NCBI GenBank assembly: GCA_025998675.1
Contig: AP024673.1
Span: 585,221-649,220 of the forward strand
Direction: 5' to 3'
DNA: 64,000 bases
Source of the DNA: Fimbriimonadales bacterium
GTDB lineage: Bacteria > Armatimonadota > Fimbriimonadia > Fimbriimonadales > GBS-DC
The notes under the pieces were generated by a model. The model searched no databases. It saw only the letters and a list, made by a program, of their open reading frames with translations, and had not been told where the DNA came from. The translations under genes were made by a program, and so were the position numbers. Below, in pieces: positions 52,072 to 59,695 of this stretch (position 1 is its first letter; every line of letters starts with the position of its first letter).

Positions 52072-52856
52072 CCAGTCGCCTGCGCTGCGTATGCAGGCTC
52101 TTCACTCAGGGTCTTCTCACGCGCGATGAGGTACAGGAACAAGCCGAACAGCGGCTTCGCGGTCAGGTCAGCGATGCTGTAGCCCACCTGAAGCGCGACC
52201 TCGCCCGCCGCGCCGCCAATCCCGACCATCGGCGCGAGATACGCCAGCGGGTAGAACATCCAGGACACGAGGAGAATCGCACGGGTCGTGCCAATCAGCT
52301 GATTCACGCGCGGGGCGAACTTCGCCTGCGCCACCACGCGCCCCAGCTCGCCGTACAGCACATACAGAATGTAGACAAACGGGATGCAGCTCAGCACGAA
52401 CCATACCGTGCGCATGGTCATGTTCTCGCGCTCAATCTCTCCGGGGTAGCCGAGCGCCAGCATCAGCACCGCCGCAATCACCAGGCGGGTGATGAGGCTG
52501 TTCGTCTTGTCGCGCGCCAGCGCCATCACATAAATCAGCTCCGTCAGCAGCAGCGGCACGGTGATAATCCAGTCCGCGTACCGATAGAAGTCGTTGAAGG
52601 GCTTGCCCGACGGAGCGTATGCGCCTGCCTGCGTAATCGTGTAGGCTTCCTTCCAGCTCTCGAAGATGCGGAAGTAGTGGTAGCAGGCGATGAACACGAC
52701 TAACGCGGAGAGATAGAGCGCGATATGGTACTTCGGGGCGACATAGCTGCGCGCCATCAGGAAAAAGATTCCCGATGCGCCCATCACAGCTACGGTGAGC
52801 GACAACATGTTAAAAACCAGCCAATACTGACTGTAGGATAGTTCTGGTAGGTTCAT
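52068..52856 (-). CDS. Proton-pumping rhodopsin of the proteorhodopsin/xanthorhodopsin type
   Basis: The 262-residue protein has seven transmembrane segments. In helix C, RYADWIITVPLLLTE carries Asp95 (proton acceptor), Thr99 and Glu106 (donor) with the spacing 4 and 11 of the DTE proton pumps. His60 in helix B fits the usual partner of the acceptor, and helix G carries Asp230 and the retinal lysine Lys234. The spectral tuning position two after the P of TVPLL is Leu103, as in green-absorbing proteins. It uses light to move protons out of the cell. ATG 52856 has GGAGGT 5 nt upstream; the in-frame GTG at 52871 lies before it. Confidence 0.96.
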   Translation of the reverse strand: MNLPELSYSQYWLVFNMLSLTVAVMGASGIFFLMARSYVAPKYHIALYLSALVVFIACYHYFRIFESWKEAYTITQAGAYAPSGKPFNDFYRYADWIITVPLLLTELIYVMALARDKTNSLITRLVIAAVLMLALGYPGEIERENMTMRTVWFVLSCIPFVYILYVLYGELGRVVAQAKFAPRVNQLIGTTRAILLVSWMFYPLAYLAPMVGIGGAAGEVALQVGYSIADLTAKPLFGLFLYLIAREKTLSEEPAYAAQATG

Positions 52857-52884
52857 AGCGCACCTCCGCACAAACTTTACCTGA

Positions 52885-52890
52885 AGGATA
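52885..52890 (-). promoter_or_regulatory. -10 box of the rhodopsin gene
   Basis: TATCCT on the minus strand, giving a +1 near 52878 and a leader of about 22 nt with GGAGGT. The CRP/FNR-like palindrome overlaps the expected -35 region. Confidence 0.45.
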
Positions 52891-52902
52891 ACAAGCGTTG
52901 TC

Positions 52903-52918
52903 TGTGATTCAAATCACG
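52903..52918. promoter_or_regulatory. CRP/FNR-like palindrome between rhodopsin and pilin genes
   Basis: TGTGATTCAAATCACG has the form TGTGA-N6-TCAC with inner symmetry (TGTGATT and AATCACG, one mismatch at the outer base). Its centre lies about 33 bp before the predicted rhodopsin +1 and about 43 bp before the predicted pilin +1 (from TAGTCT at 52942-52947), the latter close to the -41.5 of class II activation. Confidence 0.5.
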
Positions 52919-52964
52919 GAATTGTTAAGGGCGTGTAAAGGTAGTCTCTGAGCGGAGGTGCGTG

Positions 52965-53765
52965 ATGCGAATTCGCAAGATGACGGGGTTCACGCTAATT
53001 GAGTTGCTGGTGGTCGTCGCGATTATCGCGATACTGGCGGCGATACTGTTCCCCGTGTTTGCGCAGGCGCGTGAGCGAGCGCGGTCAACGCAGTGTATCA
53101 GCAATCTGCGTCAATCGGCGACGGCAGTTTTGCTCTATGTTCAGGATTACGAGGATACTTTCCCTATTAATCTGTACCTTCAGTTCACGGCGAGCGGTGC
53201 GTGTGTGTTCTCGTTTTACCAGTCGCTCTATCCCTATCAGAAAAACGGCGAGATTATGCTGTGCCCATCAGACGGGGCGCGCGTGAGTCCTGCATTAGCG
53301 TTCCAGCTCGCAGGCTTGCCGCCGATTTGCCCGCCTGTGTTGTCGGAGTTCAGCTACACGCACAACTACGGACTGATTGATTTCGGCATCGATAACAATC
53401 TATTTCCCAACACGGGGCGAGCGGTGAAGTCTCTGGTGCGTGTGGAGTTTCCTGTTGAGACGGTGATGATTTACGACGGGTCTCTGGTGCTGCCGGGCGG
53501 TCCATTTATCCCGTTCGATACGCCGATTCAGGCGCGCCATTTTGGGCTGGTGAACGCGAATTATGTGGACGGGCATGCCAAACCTGTTCGGGCGCGTCCG
53601 CTGACCGACGCGCAGGGCAATCAGCTCTTTGGGCGCACGCTGGACAACCGTCATACGGTGCGGGCGTGGACGGTCGCCGACGGCGGTCCCTACAACGGCA
53701 GGGTGCGCATTCGGGGTGTGCCGTACAAGGACGCCAGCGGCAACTGGCAGCTGCTGGACGAGTGA
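52965..53765 (+). CDS. Type IV pilin-like protein with H-X9-DG motif
   Basis: The 266-residue protein has a prepilin leader cleaved at [13 protein letters not shown], the usual hydrophobic N-terminal helix, and a soluble C-terminal domain with [12 protein letters not shown], the H-X9-DG motif of the pseudopilin-like proteins expanded in Planctomycetota and Armatimonadota. It is probably displayed on a pilus or pseudopilus, or released outside. GGAGGTG lies 4 nt before ATG 52965; a GTG just before would crowd it. Confidence 0.92.
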   Translation: MRIRKMTGFTLIELLVVVAIIAILAAILFPVFAQARERARSTQCISNLRQSATAVLLYVQDYEDTFPINLYLQFTASGACVFSFYQSLYPYQKNGEIMLCPSDGARVSPALAFQLAGLPPICPPVLSEFSYTHNYGLIDFGIDNNLFPNTGRAVKSLVRVEFPVETVMIYDGSLVLPGGPFIPFDTPIQARHFGLVNANYVDGHAKPVRARPLTDAQGNQLFGRTLDNRHTVRAWTVADGGPYNGRVRIRGVPYKDASGNWQLLDE

Positions 53766-53776
53766 TTGGGGCGTTC

Positions 53777-53851
53777 TGGAGCGGGAGACGGGATTCGAAC
53801 CCGCGACCCTCGGCATGGGAGGCCGATGCTCTACCCCTGAGCTACTCCCGC
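53777..53851 (-). tRNA. tRNA-Gly (anticodon CCC), CCA encoded
   Basis: On the minus strand the acceptor GCGGGAG pairs with CTCCCGC, the anticodon stem TCGGC/GCCGA holds the loop CTCCCAT with anticodon CCC, and the T arm has GGTTCGAATCCC. The body is 53851-53780 and CCA ends at 53777. Confidence 0.97.
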
Positions 53852-53860
53852 ACGCCCCTA

Positions 53861-53887
53861 ATTATACCCTCGAAGGCGACCTGTCAA
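53861..53887 (-). promoter_or_regulatory. Promoter of tRNA-Gly(CCC)
   Basis: TTGACA (53887-53882) and TATAAT (53866-53861) with a short 15-bp spacer. The -10 box contains the stop codon of flhF. Confidence 0.65.
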
Positions 53888-55049
53888 GGGGGTTGTGGGG
53901 GGCAGGGCATTCCATAATCGCACGCAGGACGGCGCAGGCGAGCTGTTGGGCGTCGGCAATGGCAATGTCCTCGGGCACGCGCTGTCCCGTCGTGAAGTAG
54001 GCGAAGGGGTGCGTGCTGCGCAGGGCGAGGTTGACGCAGTTGCCCAGCCGCGCCGCTTCGTCCAGTTTGGTCAGGATGAGCGCGTCAGGTTCAAACACGC
54101 TGAATCGCTGGGCGGCGTCCAGCAGGGTCGCGCTGTCGGCAGTCGCGCTGAGCGTGAGGTACACAACCCCCTTCACGGGTTGCAGCGCCTCGCGCATCTC
54201 CTGCAGGTGCGCCTCGTCGCGTTGCCCGCGCCCGATGGTGTCGATCAGCACGAGGTCATAGCCCGCAAACTGTTCCAATCCCTCCTGTACCTCGTCGGCG
54301 TTCGTGGCGATGTGCAGGGGCAGGTTCATCAAGTCGGCGTAGGTGCGCAGCTGCTGAATCGCGCCGATTCGGTAGGTGTCCAGCGAGAGCAGGGCGACTT
54401 TGCGATTGTAGTCCAGCGCGTGGATGGCGGCGAGCTTGGCGATGGTGGTCGTCTTACCGACGCCTGTGGGACCGACCAGCACGGCGACCTGCTGGTGTCG
54501 GCTCTCGCGGGGCAGCGCGCCGCCGATGGGAATGCGCGCCATCAGCGTGCGTCGCAGGGCGTCTACCGCGGCGTTCTGGGGCAGGCGGGGTACGCGCCGC
54601 AACAACTCACGCGCGACTTCTTCATCGACGCCCGCCGCCATCAGAGGGCGCAGCAGGGGATGCTCGTCTAAAGTTGTGGCAATCACAGGAGGCGGGGTTT
54701 CGGTGTCTGCCCCCTCTGGCGTTGCGCCGCTGGTGATGTAGGCGTGCATTGTCTGCACCAGTGCGCGGATTTCCTGCATTTCGCGCTCCAACTTGCGCAG
54801 GCGGGTCTGGGTGGGGTCGTACTCGTCGATGCCTTTCGGCTCAGCTTTGGGCGCGGGGCGCGGCTCGGCTTTCGGCTCGCTTTCTGCGCTCTTGATGCCC
54901 ACCACAATCTCCACCATCGGCTTCTTGCTGAAGAGCCTGCCTTTTTGTATGGTACGCTCGCTCAGGATGACCGCGTCCGCGCCATGCTCCTCGCGGATTT
55001 TGAGCAGCGCCTCCAGCTTCGTCGGAGCGAGATAGGTTTTCGTCTGCAT
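53862..55049 (-). CDS. flhF: SRP-type GTPase FlhF
   Basis: The 395-residue protein has the N-terminal FlhF leader (KTYLAPTKLEALLKI), a Pro/Glu/Lys-rich linker and the NG GTPase domain with P-loop GPTGVGKT (193-200), DTYRIGA, DTIGRGQRD and TKLDE. FlhF places flagella in polar flagellates and, in some bacteria, works with type IV pili. No flagellar genes are in the window. ATG 55049 is chosen because the FlhF leader starts there. Its TAA stop lies inside the tRNA -10 box. Confidence 0.9.
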   Translation of the reverse strand: MQTKTYLAPTKLEALLKIREEHGADAVILSERTIQKGRLFSKKPMVEIVVGIKSAESEPKAEPRPAPKAEPKGIDEYDPTQTRLRKLEREMQEIRALVQTMHAYITSGATPEGADTETPPPVIATTLDEHPLLRPLMAAGVDEEVARELLRRVPRLPQNAAVDALRRTLMARIPIGGALPRESRHQQVAVLVGPTGVGKTTTIAKLAAIHALDYNRKVALLSLDTYRIGAIQQLRTYADLMNLPLHIATNADEVQEGLEQFAGYDLVLIDTIGRGQRDEAHLQEMREALQPVKGVVYLTLSATADSATLLDAAQRFSVFEPDALILTKLDEAARLGNCVNLALRSTHPFAYFTTGQRVPEDIAIADAQQLACAVLRAIMECPAPHNPLDRSPSRV

Positions 55050-55089
55050 AGCACTTCCCCGCACAATTATCGGCAGGGAAGGCGGATTT

Positions 55090-55848
55090 TTAGAGAGGGG
55101 AGAGGTTCGTCTGGAGGATGCGCGCAAGCAGGTAGCCCGCGCCGAAGCCGTTGTCGATGTTGACCACTGCCACCCCAGGCGCGCAGGAGTTGAGCATCGT
55201 GAGCAGGGGCGCGAGTCCGCCGAAGTGCGCCCCGTAGCCGACGCTGGTCGGCACGGCAATCACGGGGCAGGCGACCAGCCCGCCCACGACGCTGGGCAGC
55301 GCGCCCTCCATCCCCGCGACGACCACAATCCCGCCCGCACCGTGCAACAGCGGCAGGTGTTCCAGCAGCCGGTGCAGTCCCGCGACGCCGACGTCGTAGC
55401 GCGTCTCCACCCGCACGCCCATCATCCGTGCGGTAAGCGCCGCCTCCTCGGCGACGGGGATGTCCGCCGTGCCCGCCGCCAGCACGACGCCGTAGGGCGC
55501 GTCGGGCGCTTCGGGGAACGCGCCGACGGTAATCGCGCGCGCCTGCGGGTGATACACGGCTTCGGGAACCTGCGCCTGCGTTGCCTGATAGTGCGCCTCG
55601 CTCGCACGGGTCGCCAGCACACGCCCACGAGTCGCCAGCGGCGCCACAATCGCGGCGACCTGTTCAGGCGTCTTACCCTGACAGAAGACCACTTCGGGGA
55701 AGCCCTTGCGCAGGGCGCGATGGTGATCGACTCGCGCGAACTCCAGATTCTGGTAGGGCAGGTCGCGCAGGGCGGTCAGGGCGTCCGATACACTGAGCGC
55801 GCCCTGAGCCACCTGTTCCAGCAGCGCCCTGAGGCGATCAATCTCCAC
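55090..55848 (-). CDS. larB: Nickel pincer cofactor carboxylase LarB
   Basis: The 252-residue protein resembles PurE-like carboxylases. Its AGTADIPVAEEA, GVAGLHRLL and VAGMEGALPSVVGGLV segments are typical of LarB, which carboxylates and hydrolyses nicotinic acid adenine dinucleotide in making the nickel-pincer cofactor of lactate racemase and related racemases. LarC, LarE and a LarA-type enzyme are not in the window. The GTG start lies inside the last 11 nt of the SRPBCC gene upstream, so they are coupled. Confidence 0.93.
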   Translation of the reverse strand: MEIDRLRALLEQVAQGALSVSDALTALRDLPYQNLEFARVDHHRALRKGFPEVVFCQGKTPEQVAAIVAPLATRGRVLATRASEAHYQATQAQVPEAVYHPQARAITVGAFPEAPDAPYGVVLAAGTADIPVAEEAALTARMMGVRVETRYDVGVAGLHRLLEHLPLLHGAGGIVVVAGMEGALPSVVGGLVACPVIAVPTSVGYGAHFGGLAPLLTMLNSCAPGVAVVNIDNGFGAGYLLARILQTNLSPL

Positions 55849-56299
55849 GCGCCATCGCCTCCGCCCGCGCCTTGACGCCCTCCAGAATGCCCTTCAGGTT
55901 CTGCGTCACGAGGTGATGCACCACCTTCTGCACAATCGCGCCCAGCAGCGGCACGCGCAGCTCATAGTCCAGCGTACTTCGAAACAGCGCGCCCTCGGCG
56001 TGCGGCAGGAACTCCCACAGCCCCTCCATCTGGTCGTAGTCGCCCTTGACCTGTCGGAATCGGCAGGTGCGCGCCACATCGTCCCAGAGGTCTTCCTCGA
56101 CCCACTTGACCTGCAGCTTGAGTTGCGAGGCGTAGGCGACCCATTCCGTGAGCGTGCGGCTGCCGTCATCGCTCTTTTCGAGGATGCGCACCGATTTGAC
56201 ATCGGGCATAAACTGCGGGAACGCCTCCACATCGCGGGCGACGGCGTAGACGGTCTCCAGCGGGGCGCGGATGACCACCTCCAGCTCCACACGCGCCAT
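55838..56299 (-). CDS. SRPBCC-fold (polyketide cyclase/START-like) protein, copy 2
   Basis: The 153-residue protein starts VELEVVIRAPLETVYAVARDVEAFPQFMP, the classic beginning of COQ10/START-type lipid-binding proteins, and ends with a long C-terminal helix. It is a paralogue of the gene 2 nt upstream and overlaps larB. The ligand could be a lipid or quinone; the sequence cannot say. A longer in-frame start at 56458 lies in the upstream gene and has no support. Confidence 0.8.
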   Translation of the reverse strand: MARVELEVVIRAPLETVYAVARDVEAFPQFMPDVKSVRILEKSDDGSRTLTEWVAYASQLKLQVKWVEEDLWDDVARTCRFRQVKGDYDQMEGLWEFLPHAEGALFRSTLDYELRVPLLGAIVQKVVHHLVTQNLKGILEGVKARAEAMARGD

Positions 56300-56301
56300 C
56301 G

Positions 56302-56733
56302 TCAGCCCTCCGCGCGCTGTTTGAAGCCGTTGAGCCAGTCCTGAATGATGGTGTTGACCGCGTTCTGCGCCAGCGCGGCGAACATCGGGGGCACATTCGC
56401 CTCGTAGTCCAGCGTCGCCGTGAGCGCGCTGCCCGCGCCTTCGGACGCCACGCGCCACTCGCCGCGCAGCTTCACCAGCGAGTCGCCCTCAGGCTGCATG
56501 CGCACGCTATGGTTCGCCGCGTCGATGGTATGGCGCGACTTCCAGCGCACGGGCATGCCGACGCCGGGCGCAATCACCTCCCAGTCCAGCAGGGCGCTGT
56601 CTTCCGTGCGCTCCAGCGTCTGCACCTGCTTGACATGGGGCAAAAACTGCGCGAACGACTCCGCCTGCTGCAGCACTTCGAAGACCTTCTCCGCAGGCGC
56701 GTTGATGGTAATGGATTTCTCGATTCTGGGCAT
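56302..56733 (-). CDS. SRPBCC-fold protein, copy 1
   Basis: The 143-residue protein begins ITINAPAEKVFEVLQQAESFAQFLPHVK, matching the COQ10-like SRPBCC pattern, and ends in a helix with NAVNTIIQDWLNGF. AGGAGG lies 5-10 nt upstream. It is the first gene of the three-gene run with its paralogue and larB. Confidence 0.8.
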   Translation of the reverse strand: MPRIEKSITINAPAEKVFEVLQQAESFAQFLPHVKQVQTLERTEDSALLDWEVIAPGVGMPVRWKSRHTIDAANHSVRMQPEGDSLVKLRGEWRVASEGAGSALTATLDYEANVPPMFAALAQNAVNTIIQDWLNGFKQRAEG

Positions 56734-56754
56734 ACTCTCCTCCTGATGGGGGAG

Positions 56755-56760
56755 AGTATA
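56755..56760 (-). promoter_or_regulatory. -10 box of the SRPBCC-larB operon
   Basis: GG-TATACT on the minus strand, leaving a leader of about 15 nt that contains AGGAGGAG. Confidence 0.5.
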
Positions 56761-56810
56761 CCTGAGGCGGCGCAGGGTCAGCTCTCTTGCGCAGGTAGAC
56801 GGGATTTGCA

Positions 56811-56832
56811 GGGGCGCACCACCGTGCGCCCC
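56811..56832. repeat. Perfect 9-bp hairpin
   Basis: GGGGCGCAC and GTGCGCCCC with a CACC loop. It lies 55 nt past the stop of the HAF-repeat gene and has no T-run, so termination is possible but not shown. The adjacent C-rich stretch (56841-56889) resembles a decayed copy of the element at 30462. Confidence 0.6.
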
Positions 56833-56886
56833 TACGAAAGCGCCCCCTCCCCAACCCCCTGCGAGAGGAGGTACAGGGAATGAGGG

Positions 56887-58008
56887 CTACCGCGCCCGTC
56901 GCCGACGCAGCCCCAGCAATCCTGCCAGACCTGCGCCCAGCGCCATTAGCGAAGCAGGCTCTGGAACTGTATCCAGCAGGAACGCCTCGTTGCGCCCCGA
57001 CGCCGCGTGGAAGCCGTATCCCACGATGTAGCGCCCATTCAGGCTGATGCCACGCGCATCGTACAGGATCGAGCCGCCCGTGAGCAGGCTGGCGTAGGTC
57101 AGGTTCAGATCTTCCAGCCCGCCGTCCTGCGTCCAGCGAAAGGCGCGATCCTGGTTGCTGGCGTTGTATGCTCTGCCGACGATGATTGAGCCGTCGCCCG
57201 AAATATCCTGTGCGAGGCTCTCATTCCCGCCGAATGTCCCAAGGTCTTGCATGCCCGTCGCCTGTGTCCAGCGAAAGGCGCGCCAATGGCTGCTGGCGTT
57301 GGTTGCCCTGCCGACGACCACGCTGCCGTCCGCCGAGACGCCATACGACTCGCTATCCACTCCGCCGAGCGTACCGAGGTCTACCATCCCTGTCGCCTGT
57401 GTCCAGCGAAAGGCGCGCCCCCGGTTGCTGGTGTTGTGCGCCCAGCCGACGACCACCGAGCCATCCGCCGAGACGCCATACGCGGCGCTCTGCCCACCGC
57501 CGAGCGTGCCGAGGTTCTGCATTCCCGCGGTTGTCCAGCGAAAGGCGCGTGGCAGCGTGCTGAGACCGGGACGCGCCCAGCCGACGATTACTGAGCCGTC
57601 TGAGGAAACGCCCCAGGCGGCGCTCGCATTCCCGCCGAGCGTGCCAAGGCTGTGCGCCCATACACCGACCCAGCGATAGGCAAATGGTCCGGGATTGCTT
57701 GTTGAGGGAGATCCCCACCCAACGGACACCGTACCGTCCGCCGAAATTCCAGTCGCTTCACTCGAAATCCCAATTGTGCCACGGTCGTACATCGATCCGT
57801 TCTCCCAGTAAAAGGCGCGGAAACGACCGTTGGCAAAGCGCGCGCTGCCGACGACCTGCGCGTTGTTTGACACACCCCAGGCGCCGCTCTCCACTCCGCC
57901 GAGCGTGCCGAGCCAGGTGATACTTTGCGACCAACTCACGGTTGTTACCACTGACAAAACCATCGCGCTCACAAGCACATGGGCTCGCTTAGCGAATATT
58001 CGCTGCAT
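56887..58008 (-). CDS. HAF-repeat protein with a PEP-CTERM sorting signal
   Basis: The 373-residue protein has a signal peptide (residues 1-28), about six or seven HAF-type repeats of roughly 44 residues (LGTLGG, then GVSADGSVVVGWA, then RAFRWT), and a C-terminal VPEP-A-S motif, hydrophobic stretch and RRRR tail. PEP-CTERM proteins are cut and anchored or exported by an exosortase; none is in the window. The repeats probably form a beta-propeller-like surface protein. Confidence 0.9.
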   Translation of the reverse strand: MQRIFAKRAHVLVSAMVLSVVTTVSWSQSITWLGTLGGVESGAWGVSNNAQVVGSARFANGRFRAFYWENGSMYDRGTIGISSEATGISADGTVSVGWGSPSTSNPGPFAYRWVGVWAHSLGTLGGNASAAWGVSSDGSVIVGWARPGLSTLPRAFRWTTAGMQNLGTLGGGQSAAYGVSADGSVVVGWAHNTSNRGRAFRWTQATGMVDLGTLGGVDSESYGVSADGSVVVGRATNASSHWRAFRWTQATGMQDLGTFGGNESLAQDISGDGSIIVGRAYNASNQDRAFRWTQDGGLEDLNLTYASLLTGGSILYDARGISLNGRYIVGYGFHAASGRNEAFLLDTVPEPASLMALGAGLAGLLGLRRRRAR

Positions 58009-58285
58009 CGTTTAACCTCCTCACATCTTGAATGTATCCAGCCCAGCACTTGGAAGCGCGTAGGCTTCTTTCATCGCAGCGATTTTTGTGCCAATCGGAA
58101 ACAATCACGAGCAAATGCGCAAAAATCTGGTAAATTTCAGGGGGTTGCTTATCCCTGACGGGGATAGGCTAGAACTTTCCTTTCAGCGTCACGGGTTGCC
58201 TCAAAAAGTGTCTGGTAAGTGCGCCGCAGGCTTTGTCGCCGTGCGCCGTGCAGGAACCTGCCCGCACACGGCGAACAGAGGCGCT

Positions 58286-59614
58286 ATGCGGTTTCCGAAG
58301 GGGTTTCTGTGGGGCGCGGCGACAGCGGCGTATCAAATCGAAGGCGCGCCGCTGGCGGACGGCGCAGGCGCGTCCATCTGGCACCGGTTCAGCCATACGC
58401 CGGGCACCATCCTCAACGGCGACACGGGCGATGGGGCGTGCGACCATTACCATCGCTGGCAGGAAGACATCGAGTGGATGCAGCGGCTGGGGCTGAACGC
58501 CTATCGCTTCTCTGTGGCGTGGGGGCGCGTGCTGCCCACGGGGCGCGGCGCGGTCAATCCGAAGGGGCTGGACTTCTACAAGCGGCTGGTGGACGGGCTG
58601 CTGCGGGCGGGCATTACGCCGATGATAACGCTCTATCACTGGGATTTGCCCGCCGAGCTGCAGGATATGGGCGGCTGGGCGAACCGCGACTGCGCCAAGT
58701 GGTTCGCCGACTACGCCTGCCTGATGTTCCGCGAGCTGGGCGACCGCGTGTCGCTGTGGGCGACGCTGAACGAGCCGTGGGTGGTGATGGCGCTGGGCTA
58801 CCTGTGGGGACAGCACGCGCCGGGGGTGCGCGACATCGGCGCGGCGGCGAAGGCGGGGCATCATATGCTGCTGGGGCACGGCAGGGCAGTGCAGGCGTTG
58901 CGGGCGCAGGGACTGCCCAACGCGCAGATTGGCATCGTGACCAACCTGGGACCGCAACAGCCCGCCAGCGACAGCCCGCAAGACCAGATGGTCGCCGCCC
59001 TGTGGCACAACTTCATCAACCGCTACTTTCTGGACCCCATCTTTCGCGGCGAGTACCCCGACACCGTGCTGAACTTTATCGGCGAGTTCGCGCCGAAGGT
59101 CGCCGCCGACGATATGCAGGTCATCGGGACGCCCATCGACTTTCTGGGCGTGAACTACTACACGCGCAATGTGGTCGCCTACGACGCCAGCGACCCCATC
59201 GGTTCGCGCACCGTGCATCAGGAGGGCAAACTGCATACCGAGATGGGCTGGGAGGTCTACCCCGAAGGCTTGTACGAAATCCTGAAGTGGGTTCACGAGG
59301 AGTACGGTCCCATCCCGCTCTACATCACCGAGAACGGCGCGGCGTTCCCCGACGCGCCAAACGCGCAGGGCGCGGTGGACGACCCGCTGCGGGTGGACTA
59401 CATCCGTGCGCATCTGGAGCAGGCGCACCGCGCGCTGCAGGAGGGCGCGCCCCTGCGCGGCTACTTCTACTGGTCGCTGATGGACAACTTCGAGTGGGCG
59501 TTCGGCTACAGCAAGCGGTTCGGGCTGCTGTATGTGGACTTCGCGACCCAGAAGCGCACGATGAAGACCAGCGGACGCTGGTACGCCGAGTTCATCGCCT
59601 CCCAGCGCGGCTGA
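58286..59614 (+). CDS. GH1 beta-glucosidase
   Basis: The 442-residue protein has the catalytic acid Glu163 in TLNEPW and the nucleophile Glu349 in YITENG, with FLWGAATAAYQIEG at the start. It removes beta-linked glucose, galactose or related sugars from oligosaccharides in the cytoplasm. ATG 58286 follows AGAGGCG. A longer in-frame reading from 58088 has no support: it covers a gene-free stretch of 277 bp that contains only a weak hairpin (TATCCC/GGGATA at 58150-58166). Confidence 0.93.
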   Translation: MRFPKGFLWGAATAAYQIEGAPLADGAGASIWHRFSHTPGTILNGDTGDGACDHYHRWQEDIEWMQRLGLNAYRFSVAWGRVLPTGRGAVNPKGLDFYKRLVDGLLRAGITPMITLYHWDLPAELQDMGGWANRDCAKWFADYACLMFRELGDRVSLWATLNEPWVVMALGYLWGQHAPGVRDIGAAAKAGHHMLLGHGRAVQALRAQGLPNAQIGIVTNLGPQQPASDSPQDQMVAALWHNFINRYFLDPIFRGEYPDTVLNFIGEFAPKVAADDMQVIGTPIDFLGVNYYTRNVVAYDASDPIGSRTVHQEGKLHTEMGWEVYPEGLYEILKWVHEEYGPIPLYITENGAAFPDAPNAQGAVDDPLRVDYIRAHLEQAHRALQEGAPLRGYFYWSLMDNFEWAFGYSKRFGLLYVDFATQKRTMKTSGRWYAEFIASQRG

Positions 59615-59629
59615 CGGCGCGAGATGTGC

Positions 59630-59635
59630 TATAAT
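59630..59635 (+). promoter_or_regulatory. -10 box of the M48 protease gene
   Basis: TATAAT followed by a 53-nt leader with GGGGAGA before the ATG at 59696. Confidence 0.5.
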
Positions 59636-59695
59636 ACGGAACGATTGTGCGCACTACTTCGTCTACTGATTCAGACGCGCCGTGGGGAGAAACCG

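Noticed and set aside
53862-55049. Flagellar operon
   Set aside because: flhF is the only flagellum-linked gene in the window.
56811-56832. Rho-independent terminator after the HAF-repeat gene
   Set aside because: The hairpin is perfect, but no T-run follows on either strand, so it is listed as a hairpin only.
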